From NCBI GenBank assembly GCA_002451165.1, contig DKBH01000123.1, positions 5,911 through 57,699 on the forward strand: a stretch of 51,789 nt of DNA, read 5' to 3'. The position numbers were made by a program, and so were the translations under genes. Below the pieces are notes generated by a model that saw nothing but the letters and a program-made list of their open reading frames with translations, was not told where the DNA came from and did not search any database. Of this stretch, positions 8,355-16,983 are shown one piece after another. How positions within the stretch are numbered: the stretch's first letter is position 1; every line of letters begins with the position of its first letter. This DNA comes from Nitrospiraceae bacterium UBA6905. GTDB lineage: Bacteria; Nitrospirota; Thermodesulfovibrionia; Thermodesulfovibrionales; UBA6898.

Positions 8355-11300
8355 CTAACCCTTCTCGACGCTGACCATAAAGGCCTTCGTCTCAGGGATC
8401 ATAGTGTTCGCATCGCCGATGGTCGGTGTCAGGAGGTTGGCGCTGTCACCTCCGCTTCCGTCCTCAGGGAACTGCCATCCGAAATGGTATGGCAGACCGA
8501 CCTGATGAACTGTTGAACCCGCAACCTTGAAGGGCTTTAGCCGCTTCGTGACCACAGCCTTGGCCACAACCTGGCCGCGGGCTGACTTCACGACCACCTT
8601 ATCGCCGTTTTTGATACCTTTCTCGGCCCCCAGCTCCTCGCTCATCTCGACAAAAAGCTGGGGAACCGTCTCAAGCAGCCATGGAAGGTGACGCGACAGC
8701 ACGCCGGTCTGCCAGTGCTCGGTGACCCGGTAGGTTGACGCCACATAGGGATAGCGCATGTCGCAGGACAGAAAGATATCCTCCTCCTTGCTCCCTTCCT
8801 TGCCATAGAAAAGCTTGACTGCCGGATTGATACGCTGCTTTGACAGAAGGTTTTCCTGAAGCGGGCATTCGAGTGCTTCATAGTGCTCCGGAAACGGCCC
8901 GTCGGCAAGTCCGGGACCGAAGATCGACCCCATGCCGTCTGCGCGCATGATGAAGGGATATTTGCCCTTGCCGTCAGTGCCCATGGGTGGCGCCGGCCCG
9001 TCCGGCACGTCACCGACCCAGACACCCGGCTTCTGCGTATTCTTGTCGAGCTTCACGGGATCCCACGTGATGACCGGTCGCTTCGGGTTCCAGGGACTGC
9101 CGTTCAGATCAACCGAGGCTCGGTTATAGATAATCCGGCGGTTCACCGGCCATGCCCAGGACCATTCAGGGAACATTCCAAGACCGGTCGGGTCAGCTTT
9201 GCCGCGTCGCGCCATCATATTGATGACTTTCCCCTCCTTCTGCGTATAGCTCTGGCTGTACAGCCAGTTGCCGCTTGAAGTCGTGCCGTCGGCCTGCAGA
9301 TGGACGAACGAGGCACAGAGTTGCCCCTTCTTGCCGAGCTGCTTGGGAGGCGTCGCCTTGGTGTCGAAGACATCTTCCAGGTAATAGCCGTTGATCTCCT
9401 TTGCGATCTCGTGCGTGTCGATCTGTTTCACCGCTGTTTTGTAATTCCAGGTGAGGTTCACAATCGGAGCGGGGAACTTCCCACCCGCTGTCTGGTAGAG
9501 TTTCCGGACACGCGTCTGGAGCTCATCGATGATCTCCGCATCGGCCTTCGACTGTCCGATCGGCTCGATCGCCTTGTACCGCCACTGCGCCCAGCGTCCG
9601 GAGTTCGTAATGCTCCCCTCCTTTTCTACCGATGACGCGCACGGCAGCATAAACACTTCGGTCTGGATGTCGGCAGAATTCACGCCCGGACCCCGCCAGA
9701 ACGAACCTGTCTCATTGTCGAACAGGTTGACGTTCACCATCCACTTCAGCTTTCCCAGGGATTTGCGGACCTTGCCTGCATTGGAGCCCGAGCAAGCCGG
9801 GTTCTGGCCCCAGGCAAAGAAGCCCTCGAATTTGCCGTTGTACATCTGGTCGAAGAGGTTAAGCCACGAGGCGTTCATGCCTTCGTCGAGCTTCGGATGC
9901 CAGGCATAGCCGAAGTCGTTCTCTTTTGTCGCGCTCTTCCCGAAGATCGCCTTGAGATAGCTCGTAATGTACTTGCCGCGGTTGGACCACCAGTTCACGC
10001 TCCTCGGGTCCTTCGCCTTGGGCGTGTACTTCTCGATATACGCATTCAGATCCACCAGCGAGGCCGATGGGACCGGCAGATATCCGGGCAAGATATGGAA
10101 GAGGAGCCCGTGGTCAGTCGACCCCTGGACATTCGACTCTCCGCGGAGGGCGTTGACGCCGCCGCCTGCCATGCCGACATTACCAAGTAGTAGCTGGATG
10201 ATCGCCATGGCCCTGATATTCTGAGTGCCAACGGTATGCTGGGTCCATCCCATGGCATAGCATTCGGTGCCCGCACGGTCCGGCCTGCCGGTCGACCCGT
10301 ACATCTTATAAATCTCGATGAGCTTCTCTTCCGGCGTCCCGGTAATGCTCGAAACCGTGTCAATCGTATACCGGGAATAGTGTTTCCGGAGCAGCTGGAA
10401 AACGCAATTCGGGTCCTTGAGCGTCAGGTCTTTCTTGGGGACGCCGTTTTCGTCCATCTGGAAGGACCAGGTCTTCTTGTCGTACTTCCTCGTCTTCGGA
10501 TCGTACCCCGAAAAGAGGCCATTGAGCTGTCCTGGACCCTTGAATTCAGGGTTCACGAGAAACGACGCGTTCGTGTAGTTGGCGACATATCCCCGGTGAT
10601 AGAGATTATTATCAAGAATATACTTGATCATGCCGCCGAGGAAGGCTATGTCCGTGCCGGAGCGGATCGCCGCATAGATATCCGCCTTTGCTGCCGTCCG
10701 CGTGAACCGTGGGTCTACGACGATCAGCTTCGCGCCCTGCTCCTTTGCCTTGATAATCCATTTCATCGAGATGGGATGGTTCTCGGCAGGGTTGCCGCCC
10801 ATCACAAGAACAACATCGGCATTCTTAAGATCAATCCAGTGATTCGTCATTGCACCGCGACCGAACGACTCTGCCAGAGCCGCAACAGTTGCGGAGTGTC
10901 ATATTCGGGCCTGATGTTCGATATAGACAAGTCCCAGTGCCCTGAGCCACTTCTGAAGGATATAGCACTCCTCGTTGTCCAGTGCAGCGCTGCCGACATG
11001 GGCTATGCCATCGGTCCTGTTGACGACAAACTCCTTTTCAACGTCCTTCTCCGTGCCGTCAGGCTGCTTCTCTTTCACCTTTGACTTGGACGTCGCCTTA
11101 AAGGTCCTGTCCCGGGTATCTTTGATGCGCTTTGCTACCTCATCGAGCGCCCAGTCCCACTCAACTTCCTTCCATTCCTTCGCGCCTGGAGCACGATACC
11201 GCGGCTTGGTAAGGCGGGTTTCATTATGGATGATCTGGTAGAGCGAAGCTCCCTTCGAACAGAGCGTGCCTTCGCTGATAGGGTGTTCGGAATCTCCCTC

Positions 11301-11510
11301 ACTGTAGACAACCTTGCCGTCTTTCGTATGAACGGTAATACCACATCCGACGGAACAGAAAGGACAGATTGTTTTTGTTTCCGTTGCGCCTTTGATCCGG
11401 AGTTCTTCATCCTGAGCTGCGGCCTCCTCCGGCGTCACTCCCGCCCCGACGGCGCCCGCCACAGCCGTCCCTCCTGAGAGCTTCAGAAAATCTCTTCTCG
11501 ATAAACTCAT
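8355..11510 (-). CDS. fdnG: Selenocysteine formate dehydrogenase (FDH-N type), alpha subunit
   Basis: The catalytic subunit of a periplasm-facing, membrane-bound formate dehydrogenase: formate to CO2 at a molybdenum or tungsten bis-pterin-guanine-dinucleotide centre, with one [4Fe-4S] cluster. The protein is 1051 residues with a Tat signal (SRRDFLKLSGG, residues 4-14) and the proximal cluster CPFCSVGCGITVHTKDG. An in-frame TGA at 10899-10901 encodes Sec at 204 in the context EHQARI-Sec-HSATVA, the exact active-site position of E. coli FdnG (Sec196). After it follow GRGAMTNHWIDLKNADVVLV and the molybdopterin-binding domains to the C-terminus MVSVEKG. The ATG at 11510 follows GGAGGG; a GTG at 11516 is the alternative. 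It is first in the operon, with a promoter near 11650. Without Sec decoding the gene would appear split in two. Confidence 0.95.
10865..10883 (-). promoter_or_regulatory. SECIS-like hairpin of fdnG
   Basis: Beginning 16 bases after the fdnG TGA, 19 coding-strand bases fold into an 8-bp stem (including G-U pairs) with the loop GGC. The first loop G is 24 bases from the TGA. A competing hairpin (CCGCAA-CTG-TTGCGG) lies just before it, so the exact fold needs testing; the Sec call itself rests mainly on homology. Confidence 0.6.
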
Positions 11511-11636
11511 GTTCACCCTCCTGGAAAAGGTTTATAGGTCAAGAACCTGTTCTTTACAGGCGACAATCAACGACGATCCTTATGATTAACCAGGAATTAT
11601 TCAAGAGTTACGAGATATTTTCTTATTTTTCCACAG

Positions 11637-11663
11637 AGTATAGGATAATAGACTGACTGTCAA
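11637..11663 (-). promoter_or_regulatory. Candidate promoter of the formate dehydrogenase operon
   Basis: On the minus strand TTGACA (11658-11663) and TATACT (11637-11642) are separated by 15 bases. The start of transcription would lie about 120 bases upstream of fdnG, leaving a leader that contains a small inverted repeat (CCTGT...ACAGG near 11544-11558). The spacer is shorter than the ideal 17, so an activator may be needed. Confidence 0.5.
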
Positions 11664-11821
11664 GATTTTTTTCTGAAAACAAGACGGCAGATGACACGCA
11701 GCGGCGACGATGATTGACCATGACATTGCCGTTCGTAGGATCTCTTATCCGGCTTGGGATATCCTCTCAGAAAAAACAGAAGAAGAAGGCATAATCCTCC
11801 AAATATCATGTGTCTTTCTGG

Positions 11822-11827
11822 TAAAAT
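11822..11827 (+). promoter_or_regulatory. -10 element of the tRNA-Thr promoter
   Basis: TAAAAT lies 10 bases upstream of the mature tRNA 5' end. No convincing -35 hexamer is seen at the expected distance. Confidence 0.4.
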
Positions 11828-11836
11828 AGTGCCTGT

Positions 11837-11912
11837 GCCGGGATAGCTCAGTTGGTAGAGCAGCTGATTCGTAATCAGCAGGTCGTCGGTTCGAGTCCGA
11901 TTCCCGGCTCCA
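11837..11912 (+). tRNA. tRNA-Thr (anticodon CGT)
   Basis: A complete 76-base tRNA with encoded CCA. The acceptor stem pairs GCCGGGA with TCCCGGC, the D arm reads AGCTCAGTTGGTAGAGC, the anticodon stem GCTGA/TCAGC encloses the loop TTCGTAA (anticodon CGT), and the T arm contains GGTTCGAGTCC. Its 3' half (from 11867) is the left copy of the att repeat, so the gene stays functional after integration. An integrase gene starts the element just downstream. Confidence 0.97.
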
Positions 11913-11933
11913 GTGAAATCAAGGGGTTGCGGT
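11867..11933 (+). repeat. att repeat copy 1 (tRNA-side island boundary)
   Basis: These 67 bases, from the anticodon loop of tRNA-Thr through its CCA into the terminator stem, recur without mismatch at 45413-45479. They are the expected product of site-specific integration by the adjacent tyrosine recombinase. Similarity fades but continues to about 11965. Confidence 0.95.
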
Positions 11934-11952
11934 CTTCCGTGATCCCTTTTTT
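11921..11952 (+). terminator. Terminator of tRNA-Thr
   Basis: A 12-bp stem (AAGGGGTTGCGG with CCGTGATCCCTT, three G-U pairs) with a TCTT loop runs into T6. The stem is almost symmetrical, so it may also stop the integrase transcript coming from the other side. Confidence 0.85.
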
Positions 11953-11989
11953 CTTCCCAAATGGGCCAACTGTCCTAATAATGGTATAG

Positions 11990-13036
11990 TCAGCCATTTG
12001 TCCCGTCCTTGCGGTCCAGCACACTCACAGCACGTCTCAGACTCTCCACGCTATGCTTGGCGTACCTTTTCGTTGTGGAAAGTTGACTGTGGTTCAAGAA
12101 TGAGGCTATAGCGTAGATATCCACGCCTGCCTGTGCGAGGCGCGTTGCTGCCGTGTGCCTCAAGTCATGGAACCGGAATCCTTTGATCTTTGCAGCATCG
12201 AGAGCGATCCTGAAAGCCCTTCTGATATTGTTCTTGTCCAGCGGCGTCCCGCTGTCAGAAGGGAAAACAAGGCCTGAGATATGGCATACCCTGGACCGTG
12301 CCAGAAGCATCACGTGAAGGGCCTCTGACATCGGTATAAGATAAGTCTGCCTTGTCTTTTCATTCAGGCTTTTGATCGTCTTTTTCTGTAGATCAATGTC
12401 CGTCCATTTCAAGAGCGGCACCTGGCCGATCCTGAAGCCGGTATGAAGAGCGAGAAGGATGATATGCTGCAAATCTCCGTTACATATGCCTTTTGACTTG
12501 TTAATAAGCAAGGCTTCTTCATCCGTGGTCAGTACCCTGCCGATGTCCTTCGGCTCCTTTTCCTTCGGTACGAGTTCACAGGGATTCTCCCGGACCCATC
12601 GCCAACGGCGAGCACAGTTCATCATTTTGGAGAGAGCTGCGATTTCCCGGTTACGGGAGCCCGGACCAACTTTCTTCTTTGCCTGGCGCCGTGACGTCAC
12701 GTACTGAGAAATAAGATCAGGATTGATTCTATCCAGCGTGAGGCCTCCAAAAAAGCCGTCCAAGTGCTTCAGGCTGAGCGTGTAGCTTCTTTGAGTGTTG
12801 GCGCTCACCGTTGGAGCATGATCCTGAAGAAACCGCGTCTTCATCTCTTCGTATGTATGCCGGCTTGCTGTATCACGCTCAAACCACATTCCTTCTATTA
12901 TCTCCGTGGTCACTTTCCCCAGTATCTTTTCTGCAAGCTTTCTGTCGGATGTCTGCGTGCTCCTTTTGTACTGCACCCCGTCAATCGAGAAGGACATCCA
13001 CCAAACGGAACTTTCTTTTCTCCTGTATAAACCCAT
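11990..13036 (-). CDS. int: Tyrosine recombinase / integrase
   Basis: A site-specific tyrosine recombinase that would insert and excise the element at tRNA-Thr. The product is 348 residues. The N-terminal arm- and core-binding part (about 1-165) is followed by a catalytic domain with Arg202 (HTGFRIG), His290 and Arg293 (HDLRHTAATRLAQAG), a late His in LNHSQLS (LGH in most relatives) and nucleophile Tyr325 (TTKRYAKH). The gene reads toward the tRNA and ends 57 bases from the att repeat, the classic position. AAGGAAGG lies about 12 bases before the ATG, a rather long spacing. The excisionase-like gene is immediately upstream. It appears intact. Confidence 0.95.
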   Translation of the reverse strand: MGLYRRKESSVWWMSFSIDGVQYKRSTQTSDRKLAEKILGKVTTEIIEGMWFERDTASRHTYEEMKTRFLQDHAPTVSANTQRSYTLSLKHLDGFFGGLTLDRINPDLISQYVTSRRQAKKKVGPGSRNREIAALSKMMNCARRWRWVRENPCELVPKEKEPKDIGRVLTTDEEALLINKSKGICNGDLQHIILLALHTGFRIGQVPLLKWTDIDLQKKTIKSLNEKTRQTYLIPMSEALHVMLLARSRVCHISGLVFPSDSGTPLDKNNIRRAFRIALDAAKIKGFRFHDLRHTAATRLAQAGVDIYAIASFLNHSQLSTTKRYAKHSVESLRRAVSVLDRKDGTNG

Positions 13037-13093
13037 CAGATTAATTCACCTTCCTTTCCTGGGTATTGCAGGAGGCCGTGACCTCAGTATACA

Positions 13094-13381
13094 TCACCGA
13101 AGGACCTCTCTGATAGTGGATTTAACGATGCTATTGACTTCGGACCTCGCTTGGCTCATTCGAACCTTGCTGACTCCAACCTTTTTCTCTGCCTTGGCTG
13201 CAGGTTGCGCTGCCGGTGATTTATCTCTCTTAAAGTATTGCAGAACTTCCAATTCATCGAATCGTAAAAGTCGGCCGACTCTGATCAGCGGGATCTTTCC
13301 AAGATGAGCCCATTTGTAGATCGTCTTCGGGGAAACACCGAGACGATCAGCTATTTCCGTAAGTGTCAAAAGTCGTTCCAT
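13094..13381 (-). CDS. Helix-turn-helix DNA-binding protein, excisionase-like
   Basis: A 95-residue protein with an N-terminal MerR-type winged helix-turn-helix of the excisionase family: LTEIADRLGVSPKTIYKWAH, then IPLIRVGRLLRFDELEVLQYF. The second half is basic, rich in Ala and Lys, and without a recognised fold. It lies just upstream of the integrase, which suggests a directionality factor (Xis) or a regulator of int. Two starts are possible: ATG at 13381, used here, or GTG at 13402, which has a weak AGGA upstream. One of the AGCCTT-type palindromic repeats lies 45 bases upstream of the start and could be its operator. Confidence 0.8.
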   Translation of the reverse strand: MERLLTLTEIADRLGVSPKTIYKWAHLGKIPLIRVGRLLRFDELEVLQYFKRDKSPAAQPAAKAEKKVGVSKVRMSQARSEVNSIVKSTIREVLR

Positions 13382-13546
13382 TTCAACAAATCCAGGCTTC
13401 ACGATCCTGTTAGAAGCTTTCTATAAGCCTTTCTGGAAGGTTATACCGAAGGCTTAACCAAACCAACCCCAATAATTTTTTTTTATGACTGGCGATATCT
13501 TGCGTCATGGCGCTTGCCCGCTTACCCATGGCTTCAGAAGGACCCG

Positions 13547-14035
13547 CTAATTCTTCTTAACAGCTCGCAATAATCTGGCATTTAATAACTGACTTCTCTT
13601 GGCTTCGATCAGTTCACTCGTGATATCTTCCGATCTTGTCCCGAGTGTTCGCAGCTTGTTTCTGATGTACCTGTCTGAAAGGTTGCTTATATATGATCTC
13701 TCTCTATTCCTTATCGCTTCGTTATATGGCCTGATCCTCTTCTTACGCATTCTCCTTTGACTGTCATGATAGACCTGCAGCCATTCCAGCGAAGCATTCT
13801 TGAGGAAGAACTGCCAGAACATGAATGCACACGCCACAGCGTTTTTATATCTTATCGGCGCTGTGCATCGAGTGCAGAAGAAACATTTCGTTTCGTGATA
13901 GATCGCCCGGTTTTGTTCGTTTATGCAAAGTTTGCAAGCAGAACGTCGACCGTCTCTACAGCCGGATTTCTGATCAATGTGAAAATCATTCAATTCTTTA
14001 CTGATTCCGCATTTCGTGCAATTTTTTTTATTCAT
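13547..14035 (-). CDS. Zinc-finger phage-type protein of unknown function
   Basis: A 162-residue protein. The N-terminus has a Cys-rich zinc-binding site, CTKCGISKELNDFH with CKLCINEQNRAIY (about residues 5-48), of the kind found at the N-terminus of phage HNH endonucleases and related proteins. A second pair, CFFCTRC, follows. The C-terminal part (LSDRYIRNKLRTLG... then ELIEAKRSQLLNARLLRAVKK) resembles a helical segment seen in many phage proteins of unknown role. No HNH catalytic motif is seen, so nuclease activity is not claimed. No clear Shine-Dalgarno precedes the ATG; a 7-bp inverted repeat lies 20 bases upstream. Confidence 0.7.
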   Translation of the reverse strand: MNKKNCTKCGISKELNDFHIDQKSGCRDGRRSACKLCINEQNRAIYHETKCFFCTRCTAPIRYKNAVACAFMFWQFFLKNASLEWLQVYHDSQRRMRKKRIRPYNEAIRNRERSYISNLSDRYIRNKLRTLGTRSEDITSELIEAKRSQLLNARLLRAVKKN

Positions 14036-14053
14036 TTTCTAATGGGAAAACCA

Positions 14054-14070
14054 CGCAGGTTTTACCTGCG
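14054..14070. promoter_or_regulatory. Perfect 7-bp inverted repeat upstream of the zinc-finger gene
   Basis: CGCAGGT and ACCTGCG flank a TTT loop. It is short and has no T-run in the direction of the genes. It could be an operator or a hairpin in the leader of the zinc-finger gene. Confidence 0.4.
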
Positions 14071-14082
14071 ACATTCTTTATA

Positions 14083-14106
14083 TTCCTGTTCCTGTTCCTG
14101 TTCCTG
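14083..14106. repeat. Four tandem copies of the hexamer TTCCTG
   Basis: Four exact hexamer copies end two bases before the stop of the 110-residue gene. They lie in a non-coding gap, so length changes would not alter a reading frame here. Confidence 0.8.
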
Positions 14107-14107
14107 A

Positions 14108-14440
14108 TTAAGCATAGCCTTCCTGAAGGTTATTAGGAAAGCTTCTATAAAGCCTTTTAAAAGGATTACAGAAAGCCTTTTTAAAGGATTTAATTCCTTG
14201 TAATAATGTTCTTTTTTGTTGGATGAAAGATAAAGCGCAAGAAGTTATCAACATGCCATTTCTTGTTAAATTTGTTGATAACTCATTTTTGGAATTGTTA
14301 ATAACTACCCTCGAAAATTGCCTCTCGAATAGCCCTGAAATTGAGCCTTCAAAAAAGGTTTTGATATAACCTTTATAGAAGGCTTCAAGAAAGCCTTTCG
14401 TCTGCAATCTCTTTCTTTTTTGCTCTGATAAAATTGTCAC
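14108..14440 (-). CDS. Small hypothetical protein encoded over palindromic repeats
   Basis: A 110-residue frame that begins with GTG directly after the dnaB stop codon (TAG then GTG), with AAGGGGC about seven bases upstream; translational coupling is plausible. Both ends consist largely of the AGCCTT-type palindromes, which gives a repetitive aromatic and basic protein (KGFLEAFYKGYIKTFFEG near the N-terminus, KSFKKAFCNPFKRLYRSF near the C-terminus). No domain is recognised. It may be a genuine small basic protein, or a frame that is open only because the repeats contain no stop. Treat as tentative. Confidence 0.35.
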   Translation of the reverse strand: MTILSEQKRKRLQTKGFLEAFYKGYIKTFFEGSISGLFERQFSRVVINNSKNELSTNLTRNGMLITSCALSFIQQKRTLLQGIKSFKKAFCNPFKRLYRSFPNNLQEGYA

Positions 14441-15706
14441 CTAAAAGCCCCTTTTTTCGATCCTGGTCCATCTGTCGGAAAACATGAGAGGGATGATGCC
14501 GGTTGCACCGAAAGGCCTATTCTTCCTGATTTCGCAATCAAGGAAATGCTCCTTGTTCTCCCCTTTGATCCGTTTCAACCAGAGAACAATATCAGCCGCA
14601 GCAGCAAGATCCCCAGAGCCCTTCAACGCGATCACCTCACTATTGCTCTTTACACTTTCATTCGTGACCTGTGAGAGCGCAATAATTGTGCATTGCAGGT
14701 CCTTCTTCAGCTTGTCCAGTTGTATGCTCGCTTCTCTCATCACTTGGTATAGATCGCCCTGGCCTGTGAGATTCTGGACGTAGTCAATGCAGATCATATT
14801 GATGTTATCCCGGAGCTTGTGCTTCTTGGCCTTCAGCCGGATATCATGGATCGAATAGACATCGTCATAGAATATCGGGGACCATTGCCGGATAGCCTTT
14901 TCGGCCTTTTGTATCTCTTTTTCTTTGCCCTCGATGTCGCCGGTCATAAGATCTCGTTGCGGAATATCGGCCAGATTTGAAATGAGCTTCATCATTTTCT
15001 CTTCGCGGGAATCCTCGAGGGAAAAAATGACCGGCCTGATACCTTCTTCGCAGCCGTCGACTATGATCTGATTCAATAGAGATGATTTGCCGTTGCTTGT
15101 ATATCCACCCAGAAACCATAAATGCGGAAAGAACCCAGGTATTAAAGCAGATAATTTATAATCCATTGGTATGTACTTAACTGCACCGCTGCGGATGTTA
15201 TCCCAGTTTTTTCGGATGTCTGAAAGAATGCTCTCGGCATAAGGGATTTTCTTCGGGCTGATTTTCTGCGAAAGCTCGTTCAGATCTCTCTCAAGGCCTG
15301 AGTATAAGGTATCAAAATCCCGTGTTCCGTCTTCAATCTGCCTCGCAATATCAGCAGCCCATGTCCTCACCTTCCGCAGAGCCGCCTTTTCCTTGACCAA
15401 CCTGGCATGATAGTTCACATTCGCCACTGTAGTGACATTATTGGCAAGAGTTGAAAGATACCCTATCCCGCCGACCGTTTCGAGATCTCCCGTTGCCCTC
15501 AGACGTTCTGAAAGACTGATAATGTCGATATCTTCGCCGAATTGGTAAACATCGAGGCAGGCCGAGAAAATGATTTGATGCGATTTTCTGAAAAAGTTTT
15601 CCGGACTGATATGCTCAATTGCCTGCATCAGGCTGTCATGATCGATAAGAATTGCGCCGAGTATAGCCTGCTCTGCGTCAATGTTTTGAGGCGTCTGCAG
15701 TTTCAT
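14441..15706 (-). CDS. dnaB: DnaB-type replicative helicase
   Basis: A hexameric 5'-3' replicative helicase, probably driving replication of the excised element. The 421-residue product has the N-terminal DnaB domain (PQNIDAEQAILGAILID, then FFRKSHQIIFSACLDVY), a linker, and the RecA-like core. Walker A is GGYTSNGKSSLL with Lys207; Walker B is NMICIDYVQNL. Later come IIALSQVTNES and the ELKGSGDLAAAADIVLWL-like region. It overlaps the upstream initiator-like gene by four bases (ATGA), so they form one unit. Slightly shorter than chromosomal DnaB (about 450-470) and of phage or plasmid type. Confidence 0.9.
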   Translation of the reverse strand: MKLQTPQNIDAEQAILGAILIDHDSLMQAIEHISPENFFRKSHQIIFSACLDVYQFGEDIDIISLSERLRATGDLETVGGIGYLSTLANNVTTVANVNYHARLVKEKAALRKVRTWAADIARQIEDGTRDFDTLYSGLERDLNELSQKISPKKIPYAESILSDIRKNWDNIRSGAVKYIPMDYKLSALIPGFFPHLWFLGGYTSNGKSSLLNQIIVDGCEEGIRPVIFSLEDSREEKMMKLISNLADIPQRDLMTGDIEGKEKEIQKAEKAIRQWSPIFYDDVYSIHDIRLKAKKHKLRDNINMICIDYVQNLTGQGDLYQVMREASIQLDKLKKDLQCTIIALSQVTNESVKSNSEVIALKGSGDLAAAADIVLWLKRIKGENKEHFLDCEIRKNRPFGATGIIPLMFSDRWTRIEKRGF

Positions 15707-16581
15707 GTTACGTACTTTAATTGCCTGCCGGCTGCGTCAGTTGGCGCTGACTGTTCGGCGTCTTTCGGTGTCTTCCTGGACATCTGATGAACAAGCGTAT
15801 CCCACTTCTCACGCAGCTTTTTACCTGAAAGAATATTACCTTTCCAGAAATCATCATGAGTGCTGAACTTAATGACGGCCTCGATCATTGATCGTTTTCT
15901 CAAATCCTTGTGCAACAGCAGATCTATGTCGATGGCCCATCTCTGCAGCGTCGCCTCTTTCTCTGATGCGCTATAGCTGTGCATACGGCTTTCGGGATTG
16001 CTCTTTCGAATGCTTTCAAAAAGTATCAGTGCAAGGTCATACGGAACCTCGTCGGGCTGAAATTTAATTTTTTTCTTTTCTACCTTAGCTCCTGAGTGTC
16101 TGGCTGCATCATCCTTGGGCGGTCTCTTTGGTCCTTGAATCTTTGCCGCCTGATAGAACTCTTCCGGCAGCGCAGCGCAAAATGCCTTTGGAAGGCTCTC
16201 TGCAAAGTCCTTCACCCTCTCCATTAATTCAATTTTCAGATTGCATTCCGGCAATAGATCAAGAGCCTGTTTCCATGCCTTCACTACGTTAGGGCTCTGA
16301 GGCCTGTTATATTTCAGAAAGTTCAACAACCAGACAAAGGATGCTTTCTCGTCATGCCGGATCATATCTTTTTGTGCGATCTCATTAAAGGCGCTGCGGA
16401 AGATTTTTTCAGTCCAGCCAATTTCAGCGGCGAGACCGGGCACAGATGCTCGCATGGCCCCCAGTGCCGTCATGTCCGGATTTGTGAGCACGAAGAAAAA
16501 GCAGAGTTTGCCGTAATCAGATAACTGCCGAAACTTTTCGTCATTCCATACCCTGATGTCAACTTGGCGGTATCGGCTCAT
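15703..16581 (-). CDS. Phage-type replication initiator / helicase-loader-like protein
   Basis: A 292-residue protein whose N-terminal half resembles phage replication organisers with a winged-helix domain: YRQVDIRVWNDEKFRQLSDYGKLCFFFVLTNP then GAMRASVPGLAAEIGW. A basic linker (about 150-190) precedes a C-terminal part that could bind helicase. It overlaps dnaB by an ATGA and the upstream small gene by another ATGA. By position it is the likely initiator or loader that brings DnaB to the element's origin. The family assignment rests on N-terminal motif resemblance and context. Confidence 0.7.
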   Translation of the reverse strand: MSRYRQVDIRVWNDEKFRQLSDYGKLCFFFVLTNPDMTALGAMRASVPGLAAEIGWTEKIFRSAFNEIAQKDMIRHDEKASFVWLLNFLKYNRPQSPNVVKAWKQALDLLPECNLKIELMERVKDFAESLPKAFCAALPEEFYQAAKIQGPKRPPKDDAARHSGAKVEKKKIKFQPDEVPYDLALILFESIRKSNPESRMHSYSASEKEATLQRWAIDIDLLLHKDLRKRSMIEAVIKFSTHDDFWKGNILSGKKLREKWDTLVHQMSRKTPKDAEQSAPTDAAGRQLKYVT

Positions 16582-16859
16582 TGTGCGAGCCTCTGGCTGC
16601 TTCTCCCCCTTATGGCAAACATGCGGGCCTTCAGTGTCTTCAGCACCGTTATATAGTCGACGACCGGCACCAGCTTATTACTGTTAAAATCGGCCATGGT
16701 TTTATAAAGCTCATCGGTGATGGGGAAGGTTAGAATTATCTTCTGGCCGTTTTGCGTGAAGTCAGCCTCAATACCGTGCATCACGATATAGGCGCCGAGA
16801 TAGATATCCATTGTTGTGAATGTCTTCTTCTCCTGATCGATTACGCTTCTCTTTTCCAT
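16578..16859 (-). CDS. Small protein resembling DUF5659
   Basis: A 93-residue protein. The sequence FTTMDIYLGAYIVMHGIEADF resembles the opening of the small DUF5659 domain common in phage and mobile elements, followed by a short beta-rich part and a helix containing KTLKARMFAI. Function is not known; its place before the initiator gene, coupled by an ATGA, suggests a role in replication or its control. AAAGGAA lies upstream of the ATG. Confidence 0.55.
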   Translation of the reverse strand: MEKRSVIDQEKKTFTTMDIYLGAYIVMHGIEADFTQNGQKIILTFPITDELYKTMADFNSNKLVPVVDYITVLKTLKARMFAIRGRSSQRLAQ

Positions 16860-16983
16860 TTCATTCTTTTCCTTTCAACTGTCAGGGGTAATTTATTCAA
16901 ACGATCTGTCATAACCCGCCCTGGTCGAGAGCCGCATACCGCTGTCTTCTCTTATGCCATCCTGAACTATCGAATACCCCTTT

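Larger units (their letters stand above)
13426..14385. repeat. Family of AGCCTT-N4-AAGGTTAT palindromic repeats
   Basis: At least six 17-20-base imperfect palindromes share AGCCTT, a short spacer and AAGG followed by TTA or ATTA. They are at 13426-13444, 14116-14133, 14151-14168, 14174-14190, 14344-14360 and, inverted, 14366-14385; half-sites occur at 13449 and 14391. Copies at 14151 and 14174 are 23 bases apart, about two helical turns. They lie upstream of the excisionase-like gene and within the small gene after dnaB, and were not noticed elsewhere in the window. They may be iterons of an element-borne origin or operators for an HTH protein; no family is recognised. Confidence 0.6.

Noticed and set aside
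10899..10901. TGA inside fdnG as a frameshift or pseudogene
   Set aside because: It lies exactly at the known Sec codon of formate dehydrogenase, the frame is unchanged on both sides, and a suitable hairpin follows.
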